DNA from: OLB23 sp965230965
GTDB taxonomy: Bacteria > Patescibacteriota > Microgenomatia > UBA1406 > HO2-37-13b
Direction: 5' to 3'
Assembly: GCA_965230965.1 (NCBI GenBank)
Contig: OZ246401.1
Location: forward strand, 620,001-684,000
Length of the DNA: 64,000 nucleotides
The notes below the pieces were generated by a model that did no database searches, had not been told where the DNA came from, and worked only from the letters and a program-made list of their open reading frames with translations. Of the stretch, positions 44,000 through 52,254 are shown piece by piece. Each line of letters starts with the position of its first letter. The first letter of the stretch is position 1. Position numbers and translations under genes: made by a program.

Positions 44000-45457
44000 A
44001 TGTCTGAGCGACTTGTTTTGCCAGCTATCACTGATGCCCATGATCACGTTATTGCAGACGCATATTCTGGCGTGTTGCGCGATCCTTCCTTAGATCGTAT
44101 TACTTCGAAAGATGAAGCCCTAGCTCAGATTCAAGCAGAATGTCTTCAGCGCAATCTTGATGGATATGAGGGCGTTGTCTTGTTTAGAAAAGCTATCGAA
44201 ATGGGCATTACTGCAGAAGAGCTTGATGCTGTATCCCAAGGTCTTTCCATTGTTCTACTTGAACCCTCTAATCATGGTGGTGTTGCAAATTCATCTGTAC
44301 TTTCTAAAGTTCGGGCCTTTGCAGAAGGAAAAAAACTTCGAGGATCTATTGCAGATGATGGCCATGTCAGCGAACACTATGCCACGGTTGCAAAGAATAT
44401 GGCATTCAGCGCAGTAGAAGATGAGGAGCTTGCGCGGTCGCTTGAAGCAGTTTTGGCATCACGGGTTGCGTCGGGAATCTCATATGTTCACGATATGGGT
44501 GTGCGCAGCGGTAGGGATTTAAAGGTTATTGCAGAGCTGAAAAGAAAGTGGGAATCTGAGCGTCGAGAGCCTTTCCCTATAACCCGCGGATATATTATGC
44601 ATCTTGGAGAAATTGCTGCTGATCCTGTTGAAGAAATTCAGGCGAGACTTGAGAGTGGGGAATTAACGAAGGATGATCTTTCATGGATTGGCATAAAGTT
44701 TCTTGCTGACGGAACACTAGGTTCGCATAGCGCTCATTTAACAGAGGACTACACCGATCTTGAACCTGGTGTTGAATTTCCAAGAGGTTTTTCAACAATG
44801 GAAATTGAAAGTGCTACGGACGTGATGAAAAGAGCTGCGGATCTCGGTATTCGTGAGGTTGCTGTTCATGCGATAGGAGATCAGGCGATTTACGATAGTC
44901 TGGAACTGGCTGAACGATGGCAAGGTATTGCTGGCGAGCAAGGATTTGATGGTACGCGCTTCCGCATTGAGCATTTTGAGCTGCCTTTACCTGCAGATGA
45001 CGTAATGAAGCGAATAAAAGATATGGGCACTTGGGTTGGTCCACAGCCAAACTTCCTCACTGATTATGGATATGTTGATCGACTGGGTGAAGAGAGGATT
45101 GCGGCGATTTCGCCACATAGAACTATTCATGAAGCGGGCGTTAATACAATGTATGGCACGGATCGCATGCCAGCTTCGCCGCTTTTTGCTATATGGTGTG
45201 CCATGAATGCATTGTATGCAAATCAAAAGTTGAGCTTCGATGAGGCTATACAATATTTCACAGAAACGCCTGCGGCGTTTGAAGGACGCACCACCAAAGA
45301 AACGGTAGTGTTTGATGCGCACTTGCATGTGTTGTTGCGCGACCCCAGAAATGATCATGAGGGGATCGCACTTTTAGAACGCGCGAAGCGCGGTGATAAT
45401 GTGAATGCAGATATCAAGCAGCTTGTAGCTGAACTTCATGCTACGGCACGAACCTAA
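44000..45457 (+). CDS. Amidohydrolase family 3 (YtcJ-like) metal hydrolase
   Basis: This is a 485-aa protein of the amidohydrolase superfamily. Metal-site residues are visible in LPAITDAHDHVIADAYSGV (HxH-like, with D in between), a lysine candidate in WIGIKFLADGTLGSHSAHL, then EVAVHAIGDQAIYDSLELAE and FRIEHFELPLP. A late Asp in MYGTDRMPASPLFA completes the site. This architecture fits YtcJ/AtzF-type hydrolases acting on N-substituted amides; the substrate is unknown. The C-terminal TART residues and the stop codon lie inside repeat copy C. There is no signal peptide. Confidence 0.82.
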   Translation: MSERLVLPAITDAHDHVIADAYSGVLRDPSLDRITSKDEALAQIQAECLQRNLDGYEGVVLFRKAIEMGITAEELDAVSQGLSIVLLEPSNHGGVANSSVLSKVRAFAEGKKLRGSIADDGHVSEHYATVAKNMAFSAVEDEELARSLEAVLASRVASGISYVHDMGVRSGRDLKVIAELKRKWESERREPFPITRGYIMHLGEIAADPVEEIQARLESGELTKDDLSWIGIKFLADGTLGSHSAHLTEDYTDLEPGVEFPRGFSTMEIESATDVMKRAADLGIREVAVHAIGDQAIYDSLELAERWQGIAGEQGFDGTRFRIEHFELPLPADDVMKRIKDMGTWVGPQPNFLTDYGYVDRLGEERIAAISPHRTIHEAGVNTMYGTDRMPASPLFAIWCAMNALYANQKLSFDEAIQYFTETPAAFEGRTTKETVVFDAHLHVLLRDPRNDHEGIALLERAKRGDNVNADIKQLVAELHATART

Positions 45458-45487
45458 AGAAGACCTGGTCTTCTTGTGGGTCGTGCC
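45445..45487. repeat. Palindromic repeat, copy C (full-length nested form)
   Basis: Outer arms GGCACGAACC (45445-45454) and GGGTCGTGCC (45478-45487) enclose an inner palindrome AAGAAGACC-TG-GGTCTTCTT-like core. The total is 43 nt, the same as copy D. The left arm encodes the last residues of the amidohydrolase, and TAA lies directly after it. Confidence 0.8.
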
Positions 45488-45522
45488 TTGTATTCGATCC
45501 CTCCACGTATTATTCTTAATGT

Positions 45523-47253
45523 ATGAATTCGCTTTTATGGAAAATAGGCGGTGAGGCTGGTTTTGGTATTATGACAATCGGGGTCGATTTTTCAAAATTA
45601 GCTGCCAAATCAGGCTATTTTACCGCTTCATATGCCGAATATCCTTCGCTTATTCGAGGCGGCCATAACACCTTTGAAATTCATGTTGCACCAAAAAAAA
45701 TACGTTCGTCAAAAAATGAAATTGATGTGCTCGTATGCTTAAATGCCGACACGTTTAGACTTCATAAAGATCGCCTCACACCAGACAGCCGCATTATTTA
45801 TGATAAGGAACTTTTTTCCGATGATATTGAACTTCCTGAGCACGCAATTGAAGTTCCTATAAAAAAGATTGTGCGTGATCTGAAGGGCTCAATGGTTATG
45901 ATCAATACTGTGGCAATGGGAGCTTCTATTGCAGTATTACAGTGGCGACTTGAGGATCTTTTTGAAATGATTGAGCAGGCCTTTGGCGATAAAGGTGAAG
46001 AAATAGTCAAACTTAACAAAGATTTGGCACAAATGGGATATGATCATGTAGTAAAAAATGCCAGTGAACATTTTGTAACAGATTTCAAGCCCAAGCCCGT
46101 CACAGAGCCTCAAATTGTCATGACAGGCAATGAAGCTTTTTCCATCGGGGCGGTCATAGGCGATTGTCGTTTTTACGTAGCTTATCCTATGACGCCGTCC
46201 TCTACAGTTATTGAAAAATTGGCAGCGTGGGCAGAGAAAACGGGTATGGTTGTGCGCCATGCGGAGGACGAAATCTCTGTTATTATGACGGCACTTGGCG
46301 GAGCTTTTGCTGGTGCGAGAGCAGCATGTGGCACATCAGGAGGGGGCTTTGCCTTGATGAATGAGGCTGTTTCTTTAGCTGGCATAGCAGAAATTCCACT
46401 TGTTATTTTTTTAAGTCAAAGGCCAGGTCCTGCAACAGGGCTTCCTACATGGACAGAACAAGGAGATCTTTTATATGCAGTCCATTCAGGGCATGGGGAA
46501 TTCCCTAAAATCGTACTTGCGCCGGGTGATATTGAAGAAATGTATGCGATGAGTGCTGAAGCATTTAATCTTGCAGACATATATCAAACGCCCATAATTG
46601 TTATGAGTGACAAGCACCTTTCTGAAAGCCACTGGACAACATCGAAGATGGCTTTCGATCTTTTTTCAAAGAGTTTTGAGCCGGTGAGAGGCAAGATTGT
46701 ACGCAAAGTCGACGATGAACAATACTTGCGTTATAAGCTAGCCGATGACGGTATCTCGCCCATGCTTATTCCAGGGCAAAAAGATAAGCATTATCAGACC
46801 AATTCATATGAACACGATGAGTATGGTCATTCTTTTGAAGGAGCAGAAAATAGAAAAGCTCAGGTTGATAAACGAACGAAAAAGCATGATACATTCTTAA
46901 AAAAACATTATAAAGGCCCGCAGGTTTATGGCAATCTTGAAGAAGCGGAGCATATTTTTGTCACATGGGGCAGTAATAAAGGGGTAATTCTGGATGCAAT
47001 GGAAAAGTTGGATGAGCAAGGAAAAAAGGTAGCGATGATTCATTTTACCTATATGTTCCCGCTAAATGCGAATGCACTGAAGCCACTTTTTGCCCATAAA
47101 GGCCGCTATATTCTAGTAGAAAATAATAGCCGCGGCCAGTTTGGCTTGTTGTTGAGGCAGGAAACGGGGATTAATATTGAAGAAAAGCTTCTTAAATATG
47201 ACGGACGTCAATTTTTTGTTGAAGAAATTATAGAGGCAGCAAACATAACATAA
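45523..47253 (+). CDS. korA: 2-oxoacid:ferredoxin oxidoreductase, fused gamma-alpha subunit
   Basis: This is a 576-aa protein. Residues 1-190 are the gamma domain (GGEAGFGIMTIGVDFSKLAA, then SYAEYPSLIRGGHNTFEI). Residues about 200-560 are the alpha/pyrimidine-binding part (FSIGAVIGDCRFYVAYPMTP, then RAACGTSGGGFALMNEAVSL and RPGPATGLPTWTEQGDLL). The enzyme converts a 2-oxoacid and CoA to acyl-CoA and CO2 with reduced ferredoxin, or the reverse. The gamma-alpha fusion fits KorA-type enzymes, but the substrate cannot be read from sequence. The beta gene is 1.85 kb downstream, with an unrelated gene in between. The stop overlaps the next start (TAATG). Confidence 0.85.
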   Translation: MNSLLWKIGGEAGFGIMTIGVDFSKLAAKSGYFTASYAEYPSLIRGGHNTFEIHVAPKKIRSSKNEIDVLVCLNADTFRLHKDRLTPDSRIIYDKELFSDDIELPEHAIEVPIKKIVRDLKGSMVMINTVAMGASIAVLQWRLEDLFEMIEQAFGDKGEEIVKLNKDLAQMGYDHVVKNASEHFVTDFKPKPVTEPQIVMTGNEAFSIGAVIGDCRFYVAYPMTPSSTVIEKLAAWAEKTGMVVRHAEDEISVIMTALGGAFAGARAACGTSGGGFALMNEAVSLAGIAEIPLVIFLSQRPGPATGLPTWTEQGDLLYAVHSGHGEFPKIVLAPGDIEEMYAMSAEAFNLADIYQTPIIVMSDKHLSESHWTTSKMAFDLFSKSFEPVRGKIVRKVDDEQYLRYKLADDGISPMLIPGQKDKHYQTNSYEHDEYGHSFEGAENRKAQVDKRTKKHDTFLKKHYKGPQVYGNLEEAEHIFVTWGSNKGVILDAMEKLDEQGKKVAMIHFTYMFPLNANALKPLFAHKGRYILVENNSRGQFGLLLRQETGINIEEKLLKYDGRQFFVEEIIEAANIT

Positions 47254-49097
47254 TGGATCCAATTGGAGAATCGCCACAACTTTCGAGAAGGGATTTCCTT
47301 CGTTTTCCATTTGTAGCAGGTGGTAATGCTGCTGGTGAATTGGAAGATCAATCTACAGTAAGACCCCACACTGAAAGGCAAAACTATGTAAATCAACAAC
47401 TAGAAAACATGGGTTTTCCCCATACCCGTGCTGAGGTCAATTTCTATCCAGGAGATCATATGCTTAACAAGACACACCTTGCACTTTTTCAGAATGATGA
47501 TGCTGTTACAGGGGAGATAGATAGAAATACGATGTGCGTTATTTGGAATATTGAAGAAAATGCGGGCCAATTCGCTTTAACATTTCCTCAACAACACAAC
47601 AAGAGTAAGGGCGTGCTTTGGTCCTTAATGCATCCGGGAATAGAGGTGCCAACTAAAGAGAGGATTATGCAATCAATAGAAATATATCGCGAGCTTAAAG
47701 CTAGAGGGGTCAATATGTATTCGGGAGATGTGTCCTCTACGGCAATATCCCAGCTTCAAAGCATTGATACTCTTGAAAGTGCGAATACACTTAACGTGGG
47801 GATTGCGGGGTTGTCGGCAATGTTACAGGTTGGATTGATTGCTAATTCAGTTGCAGAATTAAGGAATAATGAGCCGATGACGCGCAGAAAATTTTTAAAA
47901 CTGGGTGGAAAACTTGGATTGGCTGCAGGACTTAATAAAATATTGAGATTGCAAATGAATTTTGATTTTTCTGGTGGAATTCCACTTGGAAGACAGCCGG
48001 CTCTTGAGCATGCAATCGACGCAGAAGCATCAATTGAAGAGGCCATACGCGATCTTGGCTTAACAGATTCCCAATACGAGACGTATACAAAAATGCTCGT
48101 TGAGCACAGGAATAATATTATGGCATTGCATGCGTGGAGAACACTTGGAGAAGAAGCGCAAACCAAAGAAGATCCTAAAGTTTCTATATTTTACGGCACG
48201 GGCCACGGAAGAACAGAAGATATTTTTGATAAAGGACCTGAATATTGTGAGGATCAAATTCATGCACATGCTACAACATATCTTACTGATGGATTGGATT
48301 ACTTAATGGAAGGTGAGTTGAGCGATGAAGAAATCATCCTAGCCTTAGAGAATGGCATGACCTTATATCCACCGTGTCTACGCCATGGAGATGCGGTGTT
48401 GAGAGATGCGCTGGTAGGGCAAGTATTGCCTCGGACTGCACAAATGATATTTGGAGACAGTCTTGTAGAGCAATTAGAAAGCGCTTCACAAAATGGTGAT
48501 CATCGCCGCGTTCATATTCTGACTGAAGCAATGAAGAAATTTATTGAGCTTGTAAACGAAAGAGTATATGATGAAGGTAGGCTGACACAGTACTTTGACG
48601 CACCGGTAGGACACATTGAGGAAGATAGGGTGGCTCATAGACGAGATGTGCGAACTAGTAATGAAACTGATGAGGTTGCAAGTGCATCGGGTATCACGGG
48701 AGATCCTTCGTATACTGCCTTAGGGAGATACCTACAAATTGGATTATATCGGGATACGAATGATACTTATCCCCTTGTCCTCAGCTCATTAGAAGGTGGC
48801 GATGAAGATAAAGATATGATGTTGCAAGAAGTAGTGCTTACCACGCGTGGTCATCTAGAAGGAGTGAAATATACGTGTGAACCTTTGGGCCCGGATGACA
48901 TTCCTGATGGCGTTAGCAATGTAATATTTGTGCAAAGCAGTATGGCTTATGAGAGGGTTGCTCGGGATATTTTAAATATTGTGCCGGGTGACAGAGAAAT
49001 GCTTACACACTATGATGTGTATAGGGCGAACGGTGTGATAGCCGGTATTGAAAACCCCTTTGTGTTACGATTTAAAAATAATAGCAATGACTCATAA
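47253..49097 (+). CDS. Unknown 614-aa protein with two Tat-like motifs, between the OFOR subunits
   Basis: I do not recognise this family. The N-terminus has SRRDFLRFPFVAGG, which matches the Tat motif pattern (S/T-R-R-x-F-L), but the hydrophobic part is weak. A second one, TRRKFLKLGGKLGLAAGLNK, sits near residue 210 ahead of a hydrophobic stretch. A VSIFYGTGHGRTEDIFDKGP segment near 310 looks like a conserved active or binding loop, faintly like the G-x-G-H loop of TraB/PrgY proteins. The rest is acidic and helical. It starts at the last base of the gamma-alpha stop and ends 5 nt before the beta gene, so it is certainly part of that operon. Confidence 0.7.
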   Translation: MDPIGESPQLSRRDFLRFPFVAGGNAAGELEDQSTVRPHTERQNYVNQQLENMGFPHTRAEVNFYPGDHMLNKTHLALFQNDDAVTGEIDRNTMCVIWNIEENAGQFALTFPQQHNKSKGVLWSLMHPGIEVPTKERIMQSIEIYRELKARGVNMYSGDVSSTAISQLQSIDTLESANTLNVGIAGLSAMLQVGLIANSVAELRNNEPMTRRKFLKLGGKLGLAAGLNKILRLQMNFDFSGGIPLGRQPALEHAIDAEASIEEAIRDLGLTDSQYETYTKMLVEHRNNIMALHAWRTLGEEAQTKEDPKVSIFYGTGHGRTEDIFDKGPEYCEDQIHAHATTYLTDGLDYLMEGELSDEEIILALENGMTLYPPCLRHGDAVLRDALVGQVLPRTAQMIFGDSLVEQLESASQNGDHRRVHILTEAMKKFIELVNERVYDEGRLTQYFDAPVGHIEEDRVAHRRDVRTSNETDEVASASGITGDPSYTALGRYLQIGLYRDTNDTYPLVLSSLEGGDEDKDMMLQEVVLTTRGHLEGVKYTCEPLGPDDIPDGVSNVIFVQSSMAYERVARDILNIVPGDREMLTHYDVYRANGVIAGIENPFVLRFKNNSNDS

Positions 49098-49102
49098 CAA
49101 AC

Positions 49103-49945
49103 ATGTCAACAGTTGAAGAATTTAACGGAAATACAGCAACGTGGTGCCCAGGATGTGGAGATTGGGCCATTGGTGCAAGTATTAAGCGCGCATTTGTTGA
49201 TCTTGGCTATCACCCATGGGACATGATGGTTGCTTTTGGAATAGGTTGTTCGGGAAACATGAATGATGTGCTGCATGCGTATGGTTTTCATAGTTTGCAC
49301 GGACGTGCATTGCCGCAGGCGATTGGGATGAAAATTGGTCAGCATAATATGCCAGTCGTCTGTATTGTGGGTGATGGTGATACATATGGCGAGGGTGGTA
49401 ATCATATGTTGCATGCCAGTCGTGGCAACCATGATATTACTGTTGTAGTCCACGATAACGGTGTGTATGGGCTCACAACGGGTCAAGTATCGCCACGATC
49501 AGCAAAGGGCCAAAAATCGAAATCTACGCCGTCTGGGACGCTTGATGCGCCACTTAATCCACTTGCTCTGACATTGAGTCAGGGCGCCACATTTGTGGCG
49601 CAGGGGTTTGCAGGGAATGCGATGCAGCTTATTGATTTGATAAAGAAGGGCATCGCGCATAAGGGCTTTTCTATTGTGAACGTGCTACAGCCTTGCGTGA
49701 CGTTTAACAAAATTAATACTTACGATTATTATCGTGATAAGGCATATGATCTGGAGGAAGGATATGATCCAAGTGATTTCAAAGCGGCGATGGAAAAAGC
49801 TCTTCAGCCAACACAAGAAGAAAAGTTCCCGCTGGGTGTGATATATGAATTCAAGAAGCCTACCTATACCGAGCAATTGCCACAGCTGGCTGAAAAGCAG
49901 CTTATTGATAGAGATAGGTTTACAGAATTCGAAAAATTGATATAA
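49103..49945 (+). CDS. korB: 2-oxoacid:ferredoxin oxidoreductase, beta subunit
   Basis: This is a 280-aa protein. It binds thiamine diphosphate and one [4Fe-4S] cluster. TWCPGCGDWAIGASIKRAF and AFGIGCSGNMNDVLHAYGFH give three Cys, and a fourth is in NVLQPCVTF. The ThDP motif is VCIVGDGDTYGEGGNHMLHA, followed by VVVHDNGVYGLTTGQVSP. It completes the enzyme together with the fused gamma-alpha subunit upstream. No ferredoxin gene is seen nearby, although the enzyme needs one. Confidence 0.9.
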   Translation: MSTVEEFNGNTATWCPGCGDWAIGASIKRAFVDLGYHPWDMMVAFGIGCSGNMNDVLHAYGFHSLHGRALPQAIGMKIGQHNMPVVCIVGDGDTYGEGGNHMLHASRGNHDITVVVHDNGVYGLTTGQVSPRSAKGQKSKSTPSGTLDAPLNPLALTLSQGATFVAQGFAGNAMQLIDLIKKGIAHKGFSIVNVLQPCVTFNKINTYDYYRDKAYDLEEGYDPSDFKAAMEKALQPTQEEKFPLGVIYEFKKPTYTEQLPQLAEKQLIDRDRFTEFEKLI

Positions 49946-50018
49946 TTTCATCGTTCTTTCACAACGCAGTTGATGTCTGGGCAATCGTGTCCTAGAACTG
50001 CGTCAAATGGAGGTTGAC

Positions 50019-50411
50019 ATGGCAGACGTGACCGTCAAAGAGGCTTTGTGCATACTCGCCACTCCCTATCTCTGGATCATTCTAGGGGCATTGTTGTTTG
50101 GGTCTGCGATCCCAAACAAGTCGATCGCAAGAGTGCTTGGGTTATGCATTGCTGGACTGGGCATTGGGTTGAGGTTGGTCTTCTACTCTGCCTCGGTACG
50201 ACAACTCAATCCTGCGTTCCACATGTGGCTTACGCAAAGCGGCCCGGCCACAATCGGGTGGATCAGCCTCTTCTTGGGGGCTTTGTCTACACATGTTGGG
50301 ATTGAGCTAATAAAGAAGGATCGGATAGACGGTGCCTTGCTCCTCATGATTGCCGTTATCGAGGCGGCGGTTGCTGTTGTCCTAGTCATCCTGCCAGCTG
50401 TACCTATCTAG
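50019..50411 (+). CDS. Four-helix small membrane protein, GC-rich orphan
   Basis: The product is 130 aa from the ATG at 50019, which has SD GGAGG (50009-50013) at 5 nt. The ATG at 50007 overlaps that SD and is not used. Four membrane helices are visible (YLWIILGALLFGSAI, VLGLCIAGLGIGLRLVFY, IGWISLFLGALSTHVGIEL, ALLLMIAVIEAAVAVVLVIL). No charged catalytic motif and no family is recognised. GC-rich composition and an SD-led start link it in style to the orphan genes at 41.8-42.7 kb, unlike the leaderless metabolic genes on both sides. Confidence 0.6.
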   Translation: MADVTVKEALCILATPYLWIILGALLFGSAIPNKSIARVLGLCIAGLGIGLRLVFYSASVRQLNPAFHMWLTQSGPATIGWISLFLGALSTHVGIELIKKDRIDGALLLMIAVIEAAVAVVLVILPAVPI

Positions 50412-50427
50412 AAGGATGGGTACGTGC

Positions 50428-50457
50428 GTGGGCCGCCTCGTAATCGGGGCGGCTCAC
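50428..50457. terminator. GC-rich hairpin between converging genes
   Basis: GCCGCC (50432-50437) pairs with GGCGGC (50448-50453), and outer GTG pairs with CAC. The weak T-run (ATTT) after it makes it a possible bidirectional terminator between the membrane-protein gene and aclA. Confidence 0.5.
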
Positions 50458-50475
50458 ATTTCCAATTAGAAGATA

Positions 50476-52254
50476 CTATTCTACAAACATCACCTGATCA
50501 TCGGGTAGGCGGAAGAGCCCTTCGTCAAGGCGTTTTTGGTCGAGGTAGTGGGCGATGAAGCCTGCTGAACGGGGTAGAATAAAAAGTGCATTAAAGAACT
50601 CTGTATCAATGCACTCTTTCAGTTGTTCAGTTGAAAATCCTTCTTTTTCTGCAAGTAGATCAAGCATAATTGCTGCAACAGCACCATCAAGATTGAGTAT
50701 TAAGTTAGCTTTTTTGTCGGTCGTGATTTTTTCAACTTCGAGTGCAAAACTTGTGTATTTTTTAGCGTGGAGTTGCTCTGTGAAAGTTAGCAATTTTGCA
50801 ACGCGTGGATCTGGGTTGTCTGTGCGGTATTTTTTATGGCCAATACCAGAGATGTATTGTTTTTTGGCCGCAAAAGATTCTACAAGTTCTTGTGGTGGCA
50901 CGCCGCCTTCTACTGCTGAAAACCAGTTATGTGCCGCCTCATTTATAGCCCCGCCAAAGCGGGGGCCAATTGTCAAGATGCCCGCTGCCAATGAAGAAAC
51001 CATATCTCGGCCGGCGCGGGCGGTAATCATGGTATTGACTGCTCCAGAGACATGGGGGCCGTGGTCGATCAAAAGTTTGAGCACGGTATCAACAAATTCG
51101 ACCACTTCTTTTGACTTGATTTTTTTGCCCAAAAACATTGATATGAGGAGCTCTGCAAAACTTGTTGAAGCGCTTAATTCTGTCAAATCTGAGCCCAAAA
51201 CTTCAACTTTCCCATCTTTTTCGCGCGAAATTGAACTCATGAAAAGTGATTTTTTGCGTTCGCCAAGTTCTGGCTTTTCTTGATCGTCATTTTTTTGCAT
51301 AGGAATAGTATCTAGCAAAGATAGGAATTCTGCAAATGTATCTGGCGTGTTAATACCAGCCTCACGCAGAGCTGCTCTTTTTGCTTGTGCAGATTCGCCT
51401 TGCGTTTTTGCCATTGCTTTTGCATGGCCAAATTGTGGTGGCTCTTCAAAAAGATCCGAAATGGTGCCGGCAATGAAGGCATATACGGGTTTTGTGAGGG
51501 CACCTTCTTTTTTAAGTCGAACCAGTTCATATTCATCATCGCCGCCGAGTTCACCATAATAAACGATAGCTTCAGTGGAGGAGTCGGCTTCAGCTTGGAG
51601 GAAGGCTTGGGCAGGGGAAAAAATAGGGAAGCGGTCACCGCCAAAATGGAGAGCAAAGGATAATGAGTGACCGGCTTTTGTGACATTCCAAATGAGCTCG
51701 TTAGTCATCCCGCCGGAGGCGGAGAAGACGGCAACATTACCGCGTGTAGCGGCGCGGGCGGTCTTTAACTGCGCATAATCAATGCCCGCAATTGCTCCGA
51801 GCTTTAGCTGGCCCGGCACCAGAACCCCAACGCTCGCCGGGCCAATGATCCAAATGCCTCTTTCTGCTGCTGTCGCAATAAGATCTGTGGCGTGCTGTTC
51901 TGGCATATTTTCTGCAAAAAGCACGCCGCCTTGTACCGACGGCATATTATCAAGAAATTCCATTGTTGATGCGAACACTCGTCGCCCTGAGCTGACATTT
52001 AAGAATAGGGCACGATCCTGAAAAGACACGGTCTTAGAAAGGTCGTGCCCGCTTGCAAACACCGGGATCGCGACCTCGCGTTCGCCAAAAAAATACCTTT
52101 CAAATTTACGTCCACCAGCAATAATTGCCTTGATAGATGGCTCCTTGCGGCCAATTATGTAGTCAAAATCGAGCATTGATTGAATGATCGGAGGGTGATT
52201 GCCGATACACACAATCGGTCCGCCTTCTGCAAAGATAGTGCTTTCGGTTTTCAT
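50476..52254 (-). CDS. aclA: ATP-citrate lyase, large subunit (CoA-ligase plus citrate-synthase-like)
   Basis: This is a 592-aa protein, close to the large subunit of two-subunit bacterial enzymes. Residues 1-330 form the succinyl-CoA-ligase alpha-like part; GPASVGVLVPGQLKLGAIAG binds CoA. The phospho-histidine loop is EEPPQFGHAKAMAKTQGE. Residues about 360-592 are the citrate-synthase-like part (GPHVSGAVNTMITARAGRDM, then LTIGPRFGGAINEAAHNWF and GHKKYRTDNPDPRVAKL). ATP-citrate lyase cleaves citrate with CoA and ATP to acetyl-CoA and oxaloacetate. Its start overlaps aclB (ATGA at 52251-52254). Residues 69-83 are encoded by repeat copy D. Confidence 0.88.
   Translation of the reverse strand: MKTESTIFAEGGPIVCIGNHPPIIQSMLDFDYIIGRKEPSIKAIIAGGRKFERYFFGEREVAIPVFASGHDLSKTVSFQDRALFLNVSSGRRVFASTMEFLDNMPSVQGGVLFAENMPEQHATDLIATAAERGIWIIGPASVGVLVPGQLKLGAIAGIDYAQLKTARAATRGNVAVFSASGGMTNELIWNVTKAGHSLSFALHFGGDRFPIFSPAQAFLQAEADSSTEAIVYYGELGGDDEYELVRLKKEGALTKPVYAFIAGTISDLFEEPPQFGHAKAMAKTQGESAQAKRAALREAGINTPDTFAEFLSLLDTIPMQKNDDQEKPELGERKKSLFMSSISREKDGKVEVLGSDLTELSASTSFAELLISMFLGKKIKSKEVVEFVDTVLKLLIDHGPHVSGAVNTMITARAGRDMVSSLAAGILTIGPRFGGAINEAAHNWFSAVEGGVPPQELVESFAAKKQYISGIGHKKYRTDNPDPRVAKLLTFTEQLHAKKYTSFALEVEKITTDKKANLILNLDGAVAAIMLDLLAEKEGFSTEQLKECIDTEFFNALFILPRSAGFIAHYLDQKRLDEGLFRLPDDQVMFVE
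52008..52050. repeat. Palindromic repeat, copy D, in frame inside aclA
   Basis: GGGCACGATCC (52008-52018) and GGTCGTGCCC (52041-52050) are outer arms; AAGAC-ACG-GTCTT (52023-52035) is the inner hairpin. The 43-nt length equals copy C, and the first 28 bases are nearly those of copy G near tRNA-Ser. It encodes residues GHDLSKTVSFQDRAL of AclA without a frame change. Confidence 0.8.
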
